From positions 1 through 25,289 of the IMG/VR virus record IMGVR_UViG_3300034418_005549: a stretch of 25,289 nt of DNA, one strand, 5' to 3'. Made by a program: the position numbers and the translations under genes. Below, in pieces: positions 6,594 through 15,119 of this stretch (positions within the stretch are counted from its first letter, which is position 1; each line of letters opens with the position of its first letter). This stretch comes from a virus. The notes below the pieces were generated by a model. That model saw only the letters and a list, made by a program, of their open reading frames with translations, had not been told where the DNA came from and did no database searches.

Positions 6594-6956
6594 TTACTGA
6601 TCCGTCAGCAGCTCGTAACTGCAAATCGCATCAAGCGCAGCCGCATGGCCGGCAGTAATCCGCAGGCTGTCACCTTCTTCGAGGTAAACCGGCTTATTGA
6701 TGACGTCGAGCGTGGACTTGTTTGGCACGTCGATCGCAGTGACGACGCTGTAGTCTGTGCCGCTGCGGCGGAAGTCTACGGTGACGGTTGTGTCTGCGCC
6801 GTAGACGTTGCTGACTATGATTGCGTTGACCTTGTAGACGTCGTCGCTGCCCGCGCCGTTCGCAAGGATTTCAACCGCTGAGCTGTTACCGATTGCGTTT
6901 GCCACTGCGGTCTTGCCGGTGATCGTGAGAACGTTGACGATGTTAGGTGCTGTCAT
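6594..6956 (-). CDS. Small virion-associated protein of marine-phage type (120 aa)
   Basis: A compact beta-rich protein (VYKVNAIIVSNVYGADTTVT, then LDVINKPVYLEEGDSLRITA). The pattern 'I-N-x-I-I-V-S-N ... KPVYLEEGDxLRI' recurs in small proteins encoded beside tail fibres of marine phages, where they may be fibre or tail decoration components. I do not know an established function. The start ATG 6956 has GGAG eight bases upstream, and the stop is one base before the next start. Its position between the short fibre-like gene and the propeller protein supports a tail role. Confidence 0.6.
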   Translation of the reverse strand: MTAPNIVNVLTITGKTAVANAIGNSSAVEILANGAGSDDVYKVNAIIVSNVYGADTTVTVDFRRSGTDYSVVTAIDVPNKSTLDVINKPVYLEEGDSLRITAGHAAALDAICSYELLTDQ

Positions 6957-6959
6957 TTT

Positions 6960-7520
6960 CTAGGCTCCAAAAACGATGGACATGGCGATGGATTTGCCGA
7001 CGGTGGTCACGCCAGTAAGCCCGGTCCCGTCGCCTGTCAGGTTGGTTGCGGCAAGCGTGCCGTTGACTGTCACGGCCGTGGTCGCGGCGGCGTTTGTGTT
7101 GCCAAGCGTGATCGCGTTGTCTGTGCCGACCTGGATGACTGTGACTTTGCCGTTTGTGGCGTCAAAGCCGTCGATCTTGAACGTCGTCGGCGTGGCTTGC
7201 GTACCCACCTCAAGGATCAAGTTGCCCTCGGCGTCGACAGTCGTCGTGCTGGTCGCGTTGCTGTGCTGGACCAGTGTCGGGTCAGTTGTGCCAAGCGTGA
7301 TCTTGTCGGTGTTGTCGCTGATTTGCAGATCGGCGGTTTTGACAGCCGTCAACTTTGTGCCGGGCGCAGCGCTCGAAAACGCGTCGGCCAGCATTGCGGC
7401 CATAGCTCGGATCGCGTTGTTTACACCGCTTGGGGCCATGCCCTCGGCGACGCTGACGCCCTTGATGTCGGTGTTTTCGCTGTCGGTCGTGGACAGGTCA
7501 GGGATCGTGTTTCTTGGCAT
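6960..7520 (-). CDS. Short tail fibre / fibre-base protein (186 aa)
   Basis: The N-terminal segment ENTDIKGVSVAEGMAPSGVN followed by NAIRAMAAMLADAF is a hallmark found near the N-terminus of many phage tail fibre and collar proteins, probably the virion attachment region. The rest is Thr/Asn/Gly-rich beta sequence (ITLGNTNAAATTAVTVNGTL), and residues LTGDGTGLTGV form a motif common in fibre shafts. It probably anchors the fibre complex to the tail or begins its shaft. The start ATG 7520 is immediately after the previous stop (TAAATG), with GAGG nine bases ahead. Confidence 0.75.
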   Translation of the reverse strand: MPRNTIPDLSTTDSENTDIKGVSVAEGMAPSGVNNAIRAMAAMLADAFSSAAPGTKLTAVKTADLQISDNTDKITLGTTDPTLVQHSNATSTTTVDAEGNLILEVGTQATPTTFKIDGFDATNGKVTVIQVGTDNAITLGNTNAAATTAVTVNGTLAATNLTGDGTGLTGVTTVGKSIAMSIVFGA

Positions 7521-9239
7521 TTATTGGTCCTCGTTTAGCAGTGACCCAGCCGCCATACCGGCCAAAGGCGCGCTGTATTGAAGGCCACGGTTCAAGCCAG
7601 TTCCGGCGGCTTGTGCCATTTGCGGAATGTTGCGGTAAACGCCAGGACGGGACAGGCCGGCGAGAAGGCCAAGGCCAGCCAAGGTGCTGCCTGCGCCCAG
7701 CATTGTTTGCGTCTCAAGGTCTTGGTCCATGCCATAATCAGCGCCTATTGCCGTCGCGCCTGCCGCCAAAGGCCCGCCCTCCGTCAATAAGCGCACCACG
7801 GTGCTGTCGCGGGCCGTGCTGTATTCCAGATCCGAAAGCTCGTCTGCGGCCTGATCGGCGAGCTGCTGCAATGGCGCAGTGCCTCTTGCGACCTGGTCGC
7901 CCTCTTTCCTCATGAGCTGGCTGACCGCTGCCTGCAGTTGCTTTGGCGTGAAGCGTTCTGCGGTGCCTCGGCCCTCGGAAATCTTGCGCAAAACCTGCAG
8001 CTTTTTGTAAGCGAAATCCGCGCCGCGCAGACGGGCCGCAAAGTCGCCGCCAACCGCAGCGCCAGCCGCGTCCAGCATGTCTTGGCGGAAAGCGATCAAG
8101 GCGTCGCGAATATCAACGCTTTCGAGCTTAGTCAGCGGGTCGGGGTTTGATGCGCCTTTTTGATAAGTCGCGATCAGCTCGCGCAACAGCGAGTCAACTT
8201 CCTTAAACTTTTTGCCGCTGATCGGCTCCGCGCTGTTTGCCCGGTCGTCAATTGCCTTCAAGCGTTTATTGATCGCCTTCACAGCTTTTTTCGGCAGACC
8301 CTCAAGACCTTCGGACGCAAGATCAACCAAGCTGCCGCCGAGTTGGATGCTGTCAACCGAGCCTAAGATTTCGTCGTAAGCCTTGCCCACCTGCTCGGCG
8401 GCTTCGGTGTAGGCGTCACGGCCAGCCGAGATTTTCGTCGCCGCGCGGCCTGTGCCTTTTAAGACCTCGTTCACAACCGCCGTGTTGAACGCGTCGAGCG
8501 TTTCTTCGCGGCGCTTGCGGAATTCCCCACCGACAAACGGCACCTGTCGCGCAGCCATTTCGAGCGCCTTGCCGCTGTCACCCAAAGACGCGGGCGAAAG
8601 TGGAATTGCGTATTTCTTCGCAAGCTCAATCGCCTTTTCAGAAATGCGAGGCTGCGCAAATTCCGCGAAGCTGCCAAGGCCAGCCCCCAGCGCGCCGCCG
8701 ACTGCTGCACCAGGCAGGCGCTGCATTGCGTCGCCTTCGCCGGTGTTGAAGCCGGCGACTGCCCCCTCTGCGCCGCCGACTGCTGCTGCGCGGCCGTAAG
8801 GGTTCGCCATGATCTTTTGCCCAAGCTCGCCGATCTTAGATGCCGCCGGGGCTTGCTTGCCCTTGGTCGCGCGCAATGCCAAAGCCGTCGGGATAACAGA
8901 ACCGGCGACTTCTGCGCCTAAGAAGGCGAGCGGGCTGTTTTGTGCTGCTTGGCGTATATCGTCGCGGCGGCGCTCAATCGTGTTCGCGGCTGGCACGTTG
9001 CGAATGAAACTTTCCGCGCGGCCTAAGATTTCGTCAGACGCGCCGAGCGAAGCGCCTTGCGTCAGTCCGGCCAGAATGTCGCGCACTTTTGTTGACGATT
9101 TGCGCTGCCCTGTCTGCTGCACGCCGCCGACGTTTTTGATGTAATCGCGGACGGCGGCTTCGGCTTCTGCCTGACTGCCGACGTTAGCCTTTGGGACTTG
9201 ATAAACGTCGCCGTTGACGATGACTCGGTAATTAGCCAT
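7521..9239 (-). CDS. Internal virion (DNA-ejection) protein (572 aa)
   Basis: The N-terminal 35 residues form a small basic beta-helix unit (MANYRVIVNGDVYQVPK). Then come a Gly/Ala-rich region with two weakly hydrophobic stretches (LAFLGAEVAGSVIPTALALR and GAAVGGALGAGLGSFAEF) and a long charged helical region (about residues 200-470). This resembles ejection proteins that are packed in the capsid and released into the envelope to form a DNA-translocation channel; the Gly/Ala stretches may insert in membranes. No enzymatic motif was found. The function is inferred from composition and from its place between the capsid/tail-tube genes and the fibres, where P22 gp7/gp20/gp16 and T7 gp14-gp16 occur. 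GGAGG precedes the ATG at 9239 and the junction is TAAATG. Confidence 0.65.
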   Translation of the reverse strand: MANYRVIVNGDVYQVPKANVGSQAEAEAAVRDYIKNVGGVQQTGQRKSSTKVRDILAGLTQGASLGASDEILGRAESFIRNVPAANTIERRRDDIRQAAQNSPLAFLGAEVAGSVIPTALALRATKGKQAPAASKIGELGQKIMANPYGRAAAVGGAEGAVAGFNTGEGDAMQRLPGAAVGGALGAGLGSFAEFAQPRISEKAIELAKKYAIPLSPASLGDSGKALEMAARQVPFVGGEFRKRREETLDAFNTAVVNEVLKGTGRAATKISAGRDAYTEAAEQVGKAYDEILGSVDSIQLGGSLVDLASEGLEGLPKKAVKAINKRLKAIDDRANSAEPISGKKFKEVDSLLRELIATYQKGASNPDPLTKLESVDIRDALIAFRQDMLDAAGAAVGGDFAARLRGADFAYKKLQVLRKISEGRGTAERFTPKQLQAAVSQLMRKEGDQVARGTAPLQQLADQAADELSDLEYSTARDSTVVRLLTEGGPLAAGATAIGADYGMDQDLETQTMLGAGSTLAGLGLLAGLSRPGVYRNIPQMAQAAGTGLNRGLQYSAPLAGMAAGSLLNEDQ

Positions 9240-11264
9240 TTACTGCCCTCCCGGCGCGATGACGCCATAAGGATTTGAGTAAGGTGACGGGATGCTAATT
9301 CCCGAGCTTGCCGGGTTTTGAACAAGATAATCGTAAGCGCCGCCAGATTGAGCGATGACCGCGTCGGTCAAGGTGATGATGCGCTGCAAGCGTTCCATGT
9401 TCGCTTGATCTTGGCCCCTGCCGCCCTTTGGCTTAATCAGGTTTATAATGCGCCTAACTTCAGAATCCTTAACGTCTTGGCCAGATACGAACGGCAGATA
9501 CGCCGCGACGAATTGGTCGATGGCAGCATTGGCTTGGTTGACCTTGTCAGCCTGAGAGAACGCTAAGCCTCGCCCATAACCTTGCATGCCAGGGCGGATC
9601 GCATCGTCGCCTGTATATAGGTCAATAATTTGCTGGCCCGCTTGCTTCATCTGCAGGGCCGTCATTGCCGCCTGTTGCTGCTTGGCAGTAAACTTTTTGC
9701 CGTCTGGCCCAGCGGCGTCGGCGAAGACAGTGTCGTTAATCGCGTTTTTAAGCTGGTCAGCGTCAAGCGCCGCGAGCGTCTCGGGGTCTTGTCCGGTCAC
9801 AGCAGCGGCGCGCTCGATCAGCGCAGCTTTTTGGCCCACAGCCGCGTCCTGCTCTTTTTGCGCCAACGCGACGTTTGCAATCGCGCCCATGTCGTCGCCC
9901 AGCAACCGCATCAGCTCCTGCGTTTCGGGGTCTTGCTTGCTGATAAACTCGTCAATCCGCTTTTCGCGGTCTTTCTTGTCCTCGCGATCTTGGAAGCCGT
10001 TGTAGGTCTGCAGGCCCAGCCGCATTGCGTCATCAATGTCAGAACCACCAAGCAGCGACAGCCCGAAGGCGATCAGACCAAGGCTCTCGGGGCTGAATTT
10101 CTTGCGCTCGCTTTTGGTCAGCGGCTTTGGCTCTTTAGGGCTGCTCGCGACTTTATCGACTGCTGCCGACGCCGTTTGCGCTACGGCTGCGGCCACGTCG
10201 GGATCGCCGAGCAAGCCAATTTTGCGCGCCTCGCGCATTGGGGCGTCATCGTAGTTCTGAGACGCTTTTGCTGGCGTAGGTTTCGGCGCGACCAAATCGG
10301 CGCTGACGTCATCGCCGCCAGTCGGGATCGCAGTTGCCAGCGGAGCGAACAGCGCCCCGGTCTTGGGCAGCATTTTCGGCACGGCTTTACCGGCCGCTGC
10401 AATCGCAGGGACGGATCTGCCAACTGCGCCGGGAAATATCGGGAAGTCGGTTTGCGTAGGGCGCGCGGCGTTTCGCGCAATATACGCGTCGCGGGCTTCG
10501 TCTTCGGTCATGTTGCCGCGAGCAACCGCGACCATGTCCCCGATGCTGCCCGCCAAACGGTGGCCTGAATTAATCATCGAGCCGGTCGCGCCGCCTAAAA
10601 CAAAATCGTCAAAGCCGCGCGCTGCCGCCATCGCACCGCCGCCGATCATGGGCAGGATGCCGGAGTTTTGCGCGCGCTGCTGCAACGGCATTGATACAGG
10701 CTGAGCCGCCGGAGCGCCGCTGTAGCCTTCAACGCCCATCATTGCGCCAAGCAAAGCCTGCTGCTGCGCTGGGGCGAGCGAGCCAACGCGGTCGTTTAGG
10801 TTGAACCCAGCGCCCGCGATGAGGTCAGGATAAAAGCGGTTTGTGTTGTTTGGGTCGTTTTCCACGGGTATTAGCTCCCCCGTTTCTGGGTCGCGCTTGG
10901 GCTTTGGCGCATAGAATTCGATCATGTCGCCGATGCTCTTGTTTGCGTTTTCGCTTAGGACCATTTCGGCCATTGCCTTGCGGCCCGCCTCGACGGTCGG
11001 AAAAACGTAGTTGCCGCCGTGATCGACGGCGATTGCGCCGCGTCGCTGTGCGCCTGCAAGCGTGCCGGTCAGGTTGCCGGGGTTGTTGTTGCGGTCAGCG
11101 CGCGTGCCTCGCAGCGTTTGGACACTGCCATCGCTCATGCGGGCGCGCGTGTAGCCGTCGCCGCTGTTGAGGTACTCAACGATCTCCGGCGGCATCAGCG
11201 GCGTCGTGTTGATCGGTGCCGGAGCGGCAAGCATGTTCAGCGTTGGCGCGGTGAAAATATCCAT
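9240..11264 (-). CDS. Internal virion protein with an N-terminal RNNNPGN domain (674 aa)
   Basis: Residues about 50-165 carry a domain with DRNNNPGNLTGTL, then GGNYVFPTVEAGRKAMAEMV and MIEFYAPKP followed by a glycine-rich Asn/Tyr segment. This domain recurs in phage virion proteins and is often suspected of binding or cutting peptidoglycan, but I know no proven catalytic residues for it. The remainder is Ala-rich and helical (for example the KEPKPLTKSERKKFSPESL region and a Gln/Ala-rich C-terminal half). Placed between two other ejection-type proteins, it may help the DNA cross the cell wall at entry. The start ATG 11264 has only a weak ribosome site (TTTGGGCTGTAAAG upstream), so the start is less certain than for its neighbours. 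Confidence 0.65.
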   Translation of the reverse strand: MDIFTAPTLNMLAAPAPINTTPLMPPEIVEYLNSGDGYTRARMSDGSVQTLRGTRADRNNNPGNLTGTLAGAQRRGAIAVDHGGNYVFPTVEAGRKAMAEMVLSENANKSIGDMIEFYAPKPKRDPETGELIPVENDPNNTNRFYPDLIAGAGFNLNDRVGSLAPAQQQALLGAMMGVEGYSGAPAAQPVSMPLQQRAQNSGILPMIGGGAMAAARGFDDFVLGGATGSMINSGHRLAGSIGDMVAVARGNMTEDEARDAYIARNAARPTQTDFPIFPGAVGRSVPAIAAAGKAVPKMLPKTGALFAPLATAIPTGGDDVSADLVAPKPTPAKASQNYDDAPMREARKIGLLGDPDVAAAVAQTASAAVDKVASSPKEPKPLTKSERKKFSPESLGLIAFGLSLLGGSDIDDAMRLGLQTYNGFQDREDKKDREKRIDEFISKQDPETQELMRLLGDDMGAIANVALAQKEQDAAVGQKAALIERAAAVTGQDPETLAALDADQLKNAINDTVFADAAGPDGKKFTAKQQQAAMTALQMKQAGQQIIDLYTGDDAIRPGMQGYGRGLAFSQADKVNQANAAIDQFVAAYLPFVSGQDVKDSEVRRIINLIKPKGGRGQDQANMERLQRIITLTDAVIAQSGGAYDYLVQNPASSGISIPSPYSNPYGVIAPGGQ

Positions 11265-11266
11265 CT

Positions 11267-12739
11267 TTACAGCCCAAACAGATTAAACGCTTTAGCGCCG
11301 CCAAGCAGCGTCGCGCCCGCGCCCAGCGCCGTGTTGAACATGCCTTGGTCGCCGTAGCTGGATTGGCCGATGTATGGCTCACCAAGCTGGCTGGCCATGA
11401 CCATGTTGTTGTAGCGCTGCTGTTGCGCCTGGTTGAGCATTTGCTGGTATTGCAGAAGCGCGTTGTTTTGCGCCTGCTGCTGTGCTTGCTGCTGCGCGCC
11501 GATCTGAGCCAGAAGGCCCATGTTCGCCATGTCCATCTGCTGCATGGTCGGGGCGAGCATTGCTTGCTGCTGCGAAGCCGCCGTCAGTCGCCCAGCCAGG
11601 TTGGCGTCTCGGGCGGCATCGGCAGCATCAAACTGTGCGGCGGACTGTGCAAGATTGGCGTCACGGCCGATCGCAGCGTTTTGCATCTGCGCGGCAAACT
11701 GATTAGCCGCCATATCCCGCGCCAAGTCTTGCGCGCTGTAGTTCGCGATCTGACCTTGCAACGCCGCGTCACGGGCAAGACCGGACTCGTTAAAGGACGC
11801 CATTTGACCGGCAATGCTCGCATCGCGCGCCATGCCCTGTTGCGCAAGGTTCGCGAGCAGTCCTTGGCCTTGCAACTGTCGGCCGAAGTTGGTCGCTTGG
11901 ATCGCTGCGCGGCGGTCTGCGATGCCAATGTCTGCGGCGCGATCTGCCTCAAACGCCTGACCCAGCAGGCCGGCGGCTTGGAGCTGTCGAGCCGCGTCGG
12001 CGTTGGCTTGTGCTTGCAGGATAGGGGCCGAAGCGTTTGTCACGCCACGAGCGGCCGCGTCGGCGAAGGCCGTTGACCCAAGCCGCCCGCTGTTGGCGTA
12101 AAGGCTGCTGACGTTTTGTAGCGCGCGGTCGGTCGCGTCTCCAATTTGCGTCTGCAAGTAGGGTGTGACTTCGCGCGTGGTGAAATCGCCGTAAATGTCA
12201 CGTGCGACGTTTTGTTGGCCCATCAGCCCGCCGAGTTCGTCGGTGCTGACCGCTTGAGCCGCAGCGCCTTCTAGGCCGGTCGTGTCAATGCGCTGGCCCA
12301 TGATGTTGCCGAGCGCGCTTGTGTCGGCGCGTTCGCCCAGCATGCCGCGCAGGCCGCTTGTATCGACCCGGCGACCAACCATCCCCAAAACGCCGCTCAG
12401 ATCCGCGCGGTCGCCGATCAGGTCGGTCACGCGGCTCGTGTCAACGGTGCGGCCGAGCTGGTCTCGGATTGGCGAAACGTCGATTGTCGGCGCTTGGCGG
12501 TTCATGGCGCTGCGCGCGTAGTCGCGAGCCGTGCTGAAAAATTCTTTTTGGTCCTGACTGAAGGGCGCGACGGTTGGCCGAATGGGCTGAAACGGCACGT
12601 TCCGCGCGAGGTTCATTGTGGCTCGCGTCTGGTTCTGCACAAACGCCGGCGCTTCCCGCGTTACGCCGCTGGTCTTCTCTGTGCTGAACAGGCCGCCGAA
12701 TGGCTGGAACGCGCCCGTGCGTTTGTTTCTAAATGACAT
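11267..12739 (-). CDS. Repeat-rich internal virion protein (490 aa)
   Basis: An Ala/Gln/Arg-rich, mainly helical protein with two kinds of internal repeat. Residues about 97-175 hold six copies of a 13-residue unit like RVDTSGLRGMLGE. Residues about 302-391 hold five gapless 18-residue copies like GLARDAALQGQIANYSAQ. The C-terminal part is Gln-rich (QQQAQQQAQNNALLQYQQML) and ends in a small Gly/Ala-rich segment. The gene order (after the nozzle-like and GNAT-like genes, before two other ejection candidates) and the composition support a capsid-internal ejection protein. No enzymatic motif is visible. Eighteen residues equals five alpha-helical turns, so the second repeat array probably forms one long amphipathic helix or bundle. 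Confidence 0.65.
   Translation of the reverse strand: MSFRNKRTGAFQPFGGLFSTEKTSGVTREAPAFVQNQTRATMNLARNVPFQPIRPTVAPFSQDQKEFFSTARDYARSAMNRQAPTIDVSPIRDQLGRTVDTSRVTDLIGDRADLSGVLGMVGRRVDTSGLRGMLGERADTSALGNIMGQRIDTTGLEGAAAQAVSTDELGGLMGQQNVARDIYGDFTTREVTPYLQTQIGDATDRALQNVSSLYANSGRLGSTAFADAAARGVTNASAPILQAQANADAARQLQAAGLLGQAFEADRAADIGIADRRAAIQATNFGRQLQGQGLLANLAQQGMARDASIAGQMASFNESGLARDAALQGQIANYSAQDLARDMAANQFAAQMQNAAIGRDANLAQSAAQFDAADAARDANLAGRLTAASQQQAMLAPTMQQMDMANMGLLAQIGAQQQAQQQAQNNALLQYQQMLNQAQQQRYNNMVMASQLGEPYIGQSSYGDQGMFNTALGAGATLLGGAKAFNLFGL
11567..11836 (-). repeat. Five tandem repeats of 54 bp (18 residues)
   Basis: The coded units begin GMARDASIAG, GLARDAALQG, DLARDMAANQ, AIGRDANLAQ and DAARDANLAG, each exactly 18 residues with an invariant Arg-Asp at positions 4-5. 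There are no insertions between copies. The DNA has diverged more than the protein, so the array is old and under selection at the protein level (inference). Confidence 0.8.
12215..12451 (-). repeat. Six repeats of about 39 bp (13 residues)
   Basis: The coded units are RTVDTSRVTDLIGD, RADLSGVLGMVGR, RVDTSGLRGMLGE, RADTSALGNIMGQ, RIDTTGLEGAAAQ and AVSTDELGGLMGQ. The consensus is R-x-D-T-S-x-L-x-x-h-h-G-x (h, hydrophobic). The last copy is the most decayed. Confidence 0.75.
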
Positions 12740-13213
12740 TTACAGGTCTCGGTAATAGGCTTGATATGCAGTCCGCCAACCATCGTTTTTGAGGATCCGA
12801 CCCCAAGCAGCGCGCCCATACCCCTCAAGGTGGTCGCAGCCGATTGACCGTGCATATTCTGTGATTTTGGAGAGCGCCATCCTGTGCCAGCGACTTAGCT
12901 CCGAGCCACCGACAAGATCGACGGCGAGAGCGCTTTTCGCGGGGTAGGCAATGAAGCGTGTTGTGAACGCTGCGGTGATTTTACCGATTTTCGGCTGAGA
13001 TACAAGCCACACCAACATTTCGCCGGTAAGTGCGGCCTCGGCAACGTCATCAAGGCTTAGCAAGCCCTCGCTTTGATCGACGGCAGCGCTTAGGTGCGGC
13101 GCGACGTGTTCCCACACTGCGGGCAGCAGATCGGGCCTGATCGGCATGATTTCGAATTGTTCGGCACGGCGGCGAGAGCGCGAACGCGGCGTCTTTGGGT
13201 TTTTCCTAGACAT
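12740..13213 (-). CDS. GNAT-like protein in the T7 gp13 position (157 aa)
   Basis: After a very basic N-terminus (KNPKTPRSRSRRR) the protein has a layout like the GNAT fold: a strand-rich middle (KITAAFTTRFIAYPAKSALAV), a helix (WHRMALSKITEYARSIG) and a final strand pair (CDHLEGYGRAAWGRILKNDG) with WRTAYQAYYRDL at the end. Small GNAT-like proteins of this kind are encoded between tail and ejection genes in many podovirus-like phages; T7 gp13 is an example. I do not see the classic acetyl-CoA loop R/Q-x-x-G-x-G/A, so catalysis is doubtful. The start ATG 13213 has GAGG four bases ahead. The alternative ATG at 13147 lacks a ribosome site. Confidence 0.55.
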   Translation of the reverse strand: MSRKNPKTPRSRSRRRAEQFEIMPIRPDLLPAVWEHVAPHLSAAVDQSEGLLSLDDVAEAALTGEMLVWLVSQPKIGKITAAFTTRFIAYPAKSALAVDLVGGSELSRWHRMALSKITEYARSIGCDHLEGYGRAAWGRILKNDGWRTAYQAYYRDL

Positions 13214-13234
13214 GGCACCTCGGAAGCCGGGCGG

Positions 13235-13531
13235 CTAACCCAAGACAACATAGGTCAGCGTGCCGGCGCTTGCTGCGGGAGAAAAAGAAACGACAAACTG
13301 GCCGTCGCTGATCGTGACGGTCGCATTTGCAGCGTCAGAATTATTCGGGACAATCAAGACGGCAGAGTTTTCAGATACTTGGCTGTCGGTAACTGTCAGG
13401 CTGGTTTGGCTTGCAGAGATTGCCGCCGTTCGGACGCAGGCCAATTTACCGTCTAATGCTTGGTTGACGGCCGTGGCAACCTCGCGCGGCTGACCGCCTT
13501 GTGGTGGCAGTTTGTTGGCCTGTAACGTCAT
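13235..13531 (-). CDS. Small probable structural protein of unknown function (98 aa)
   Basis: The N-terminal third (QANKLPPQGGQPREVATAVN) is polar; the rest is beta-rich with small residues (ASQTSLTVTDSQVSENSAVL ... TVTISDGQFVVSF), like many phage virion accessory proteins. No family is recognised. The ATG overlaps the stop of the nozzle-like gene (ATGA), and AGGG lies upstream. The position between the nozzle-like and GNAT-like genes suggests a tail or head-tail completion component, but this is inference only. Confidence 0.6.
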   Translation of the reverse strand: MTLQANKLPPQGGQPREVATAVNQALDGKLACVRTAAISASQTSLTVTDSQVSENSAVLIVPNNSDAANATVTISDGQFVVSFSPAASAGTLTYVVLG

Positions 13532-15117
13532 CGGCGACCCTGCGGTGTCGCGTCGTAACTGAAGCCGTGCGCTTGGGTCCAGTTGCCGGAGGCCGTAAAT
13601 TTCAAAGCAAAGTAGCGGCCGGATTTTCGCAGCGGCACTTTGTTGCTGTCATTGAGCGTGGAGAACGGGCCGAAGATTTGGCTGTCGACCTGGCGGGTTC
13701 GGCCGCTGACTGCGCAAGAAACCACCGGACCTGCGCCATCAATGTGCGGGTAGACGCCGCGCACAAGCGTGTATCGGTTTTCTATGGCTTCCTGCTCGCC
13801 GGTCTGGATCGTCAGATCCAAGGCATTGCCGGACAGAGTAGAAAGAACCGTGCCATCGTCCGTTGTTTGGGACAGCGCAAGGATTGACGCGCCGCCCTGA
13901 TAAGCCGCGCTGTCAAATGACACGGTCAGGCTGTCTATGCCCTCGGCTGCGCGCAGGAAAATGGTCGCCCCAGATCGGTCAAGGATCGTTGCGCCCGCGC
14001 GCGTGCGGATGTCGGCAGGCTCAAGCAGTTCGTCCAGACTTTCCAAGCTGCGGCCGGGCAGACGCAAGGTGCCGATTGTCGTGTGAGCAATGCGGGCTAG
14101 GCCCCAGCGGTCGAGAACGTAATCGTAAACGATCAAGCTGTCGTTTTCGCTGGCGCTTGATTGCGACGCGTATGACCAGACCACCAGACTGCGCACCGGA
14201 TCAATGACGCAAGAAATTTCAGAGGCGCGCTCGCGGTTGAAGTCGCGGAAAAAGAAATCGTTGACGCGCTGCGCGCCGATGTTTTGCACGGTCCCGCCAG
14301 CATAACGCTGGAACCCGTCTTCGGACAGGAAGTAGACCTCGTCGGCAGATCGTGACGCCACGCTGCCAGGGAAGTCGCAGCCTTGGTTGCTGACCTTATC
14401 AAAAGTAAAGACCAAAGGCGCGCCGACGTAGGACATCCGATGCACGCCCTCGCGGGTCAAAATTGTGCCTGTCTCGCCCCCAGCCAATCCGGTGATCTCG
14501 GTAGCGTCGCCGATGATCTGGCTGTCTGACTGGTTCGTCCCAATGGACCAACTGCCGCCATCATCAATCGCGGACCATCTGACTTCGGCTTGGCTGTTTG
14601 CCGTGTTTGCGCAGACAACAAACCGCCCGACAACGCAAAGGTGCGTCGGATTTGGCGCGCCTGAGACTGCCGCCGGGGCGGTGGTGCCATCGCTGTTGAA
14701 ACGCTGCAGAACGACCGACGTGCCGCCAGCGGCGTAGATGTGACGCGTGCCGCCCGTGGTGGCGAATTCGACAAATTGCCAACGCGGGATCGACGTGTAG
14801 GTCGGGTCGCTGGTCGTAAACTGAGAAAACTTATTTTGCAGCGTGTCGTATTTCAGCAGCCGGGTCGAGGTGCCGATGTACGTGCGCACGTCTATGCTGC
14901 TGGCGGCAACCTCAAGCGTCGAGTAAACGCCAACGATTTCGGGGATCGGCGTCTCTGCCGCTGGGTTGCCCACGACTTGCTGCGGCGAGGTCGTTGCTGT
15001 TGCATTTGGCACCGCAGAGAACCCACGCGCGGCTGGGAAGCCATTCAGCAATACCTGAACGCCAGGATTGTTGAGCGAAGGCTGATCGGGTAGCCACGGG
15101 CCAAAATCAAACGGCAT
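13528..15117 (-). CDS. Tail nozzle / packaged-DNA stabilisation protein (P22 gp10-like)
   Basis: The 529-residue protein is beta-rich with repeated short blade-like segments (RHIYAAGGTSVVLQRFN, THLCVVGRFVVCA, DEVYFLSEDGFQRYAGG, LIVYDYVLDRWGLARI). This matches the family containing P22 gp10 and related marine podovirus proteins, which attach below the adaptor ring, close the tail channel and hold packaged DNA in place. The N-terminus (FDFGPWLPDQPSLNNPGVQ) is also typical. It directly follows the adaptor gene, as expected, and GAGGG lies ten bases before ATG 15117. Assignment is by architecture and synteny; T7 tail tubular protein B would be the equivalent in T7-like phages. Confidence 0.75.
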   Translation of the reverse strand: MPFDFGPWLPDQPSLNNPGVQVLLNGFPAARGFSAVPNATATTSPQQVVGNPAAETPIPEIVGVYSTLEVAASSIDVRTYIGTSTRLLKYDTLQNKFSQFTTSDPTYTSIPRWQFVEFATTGGTRHIYAAGGTSVVLQRFNSDGTTAPAAVSGAPNPTHLCVVGRFVVCANTANSQAEVRWSAIDDGGSWSIGTNQSDSQIIGDATEITGLAGGETGTILTREGVHRMSYVGAPLVFTFDKVSNQGCDFPGSVASRSADEVYFLSEDGFQRYAGGTVQNIGAQRVNDFFFRDFNRERASEISCVIDPVRSLVVWSYASQSSASENDSLIVYDYVLDRWGLARIAHTTIGTLRLPGRSLESLDELLEPADIRTRAGATILDRSGATIFLRAAEGIDSLTVSFDSAAYQGGASILALSQTTDDGTVLSTLSGNALDLTIQTGEQEAIENRYTLVRGVYPHIDGAGPVVSCAVSGRTRQVDSQIFGPFSTLNDSNKVPLRKSGRYFALKFTASGNWTQAHGFSYDATPQGRR

Positions 15118-15119
15118 GG

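Noticed and set aside
9630-10568. Plus-strand frame of 312 aa over an ejection-protein gene
   Set aside because: Low stop-codon frequency opposite GC-rich coding DNA. The product is Arg/Leu/Cys-rich with no domain, and the opposite strand has a better gene.
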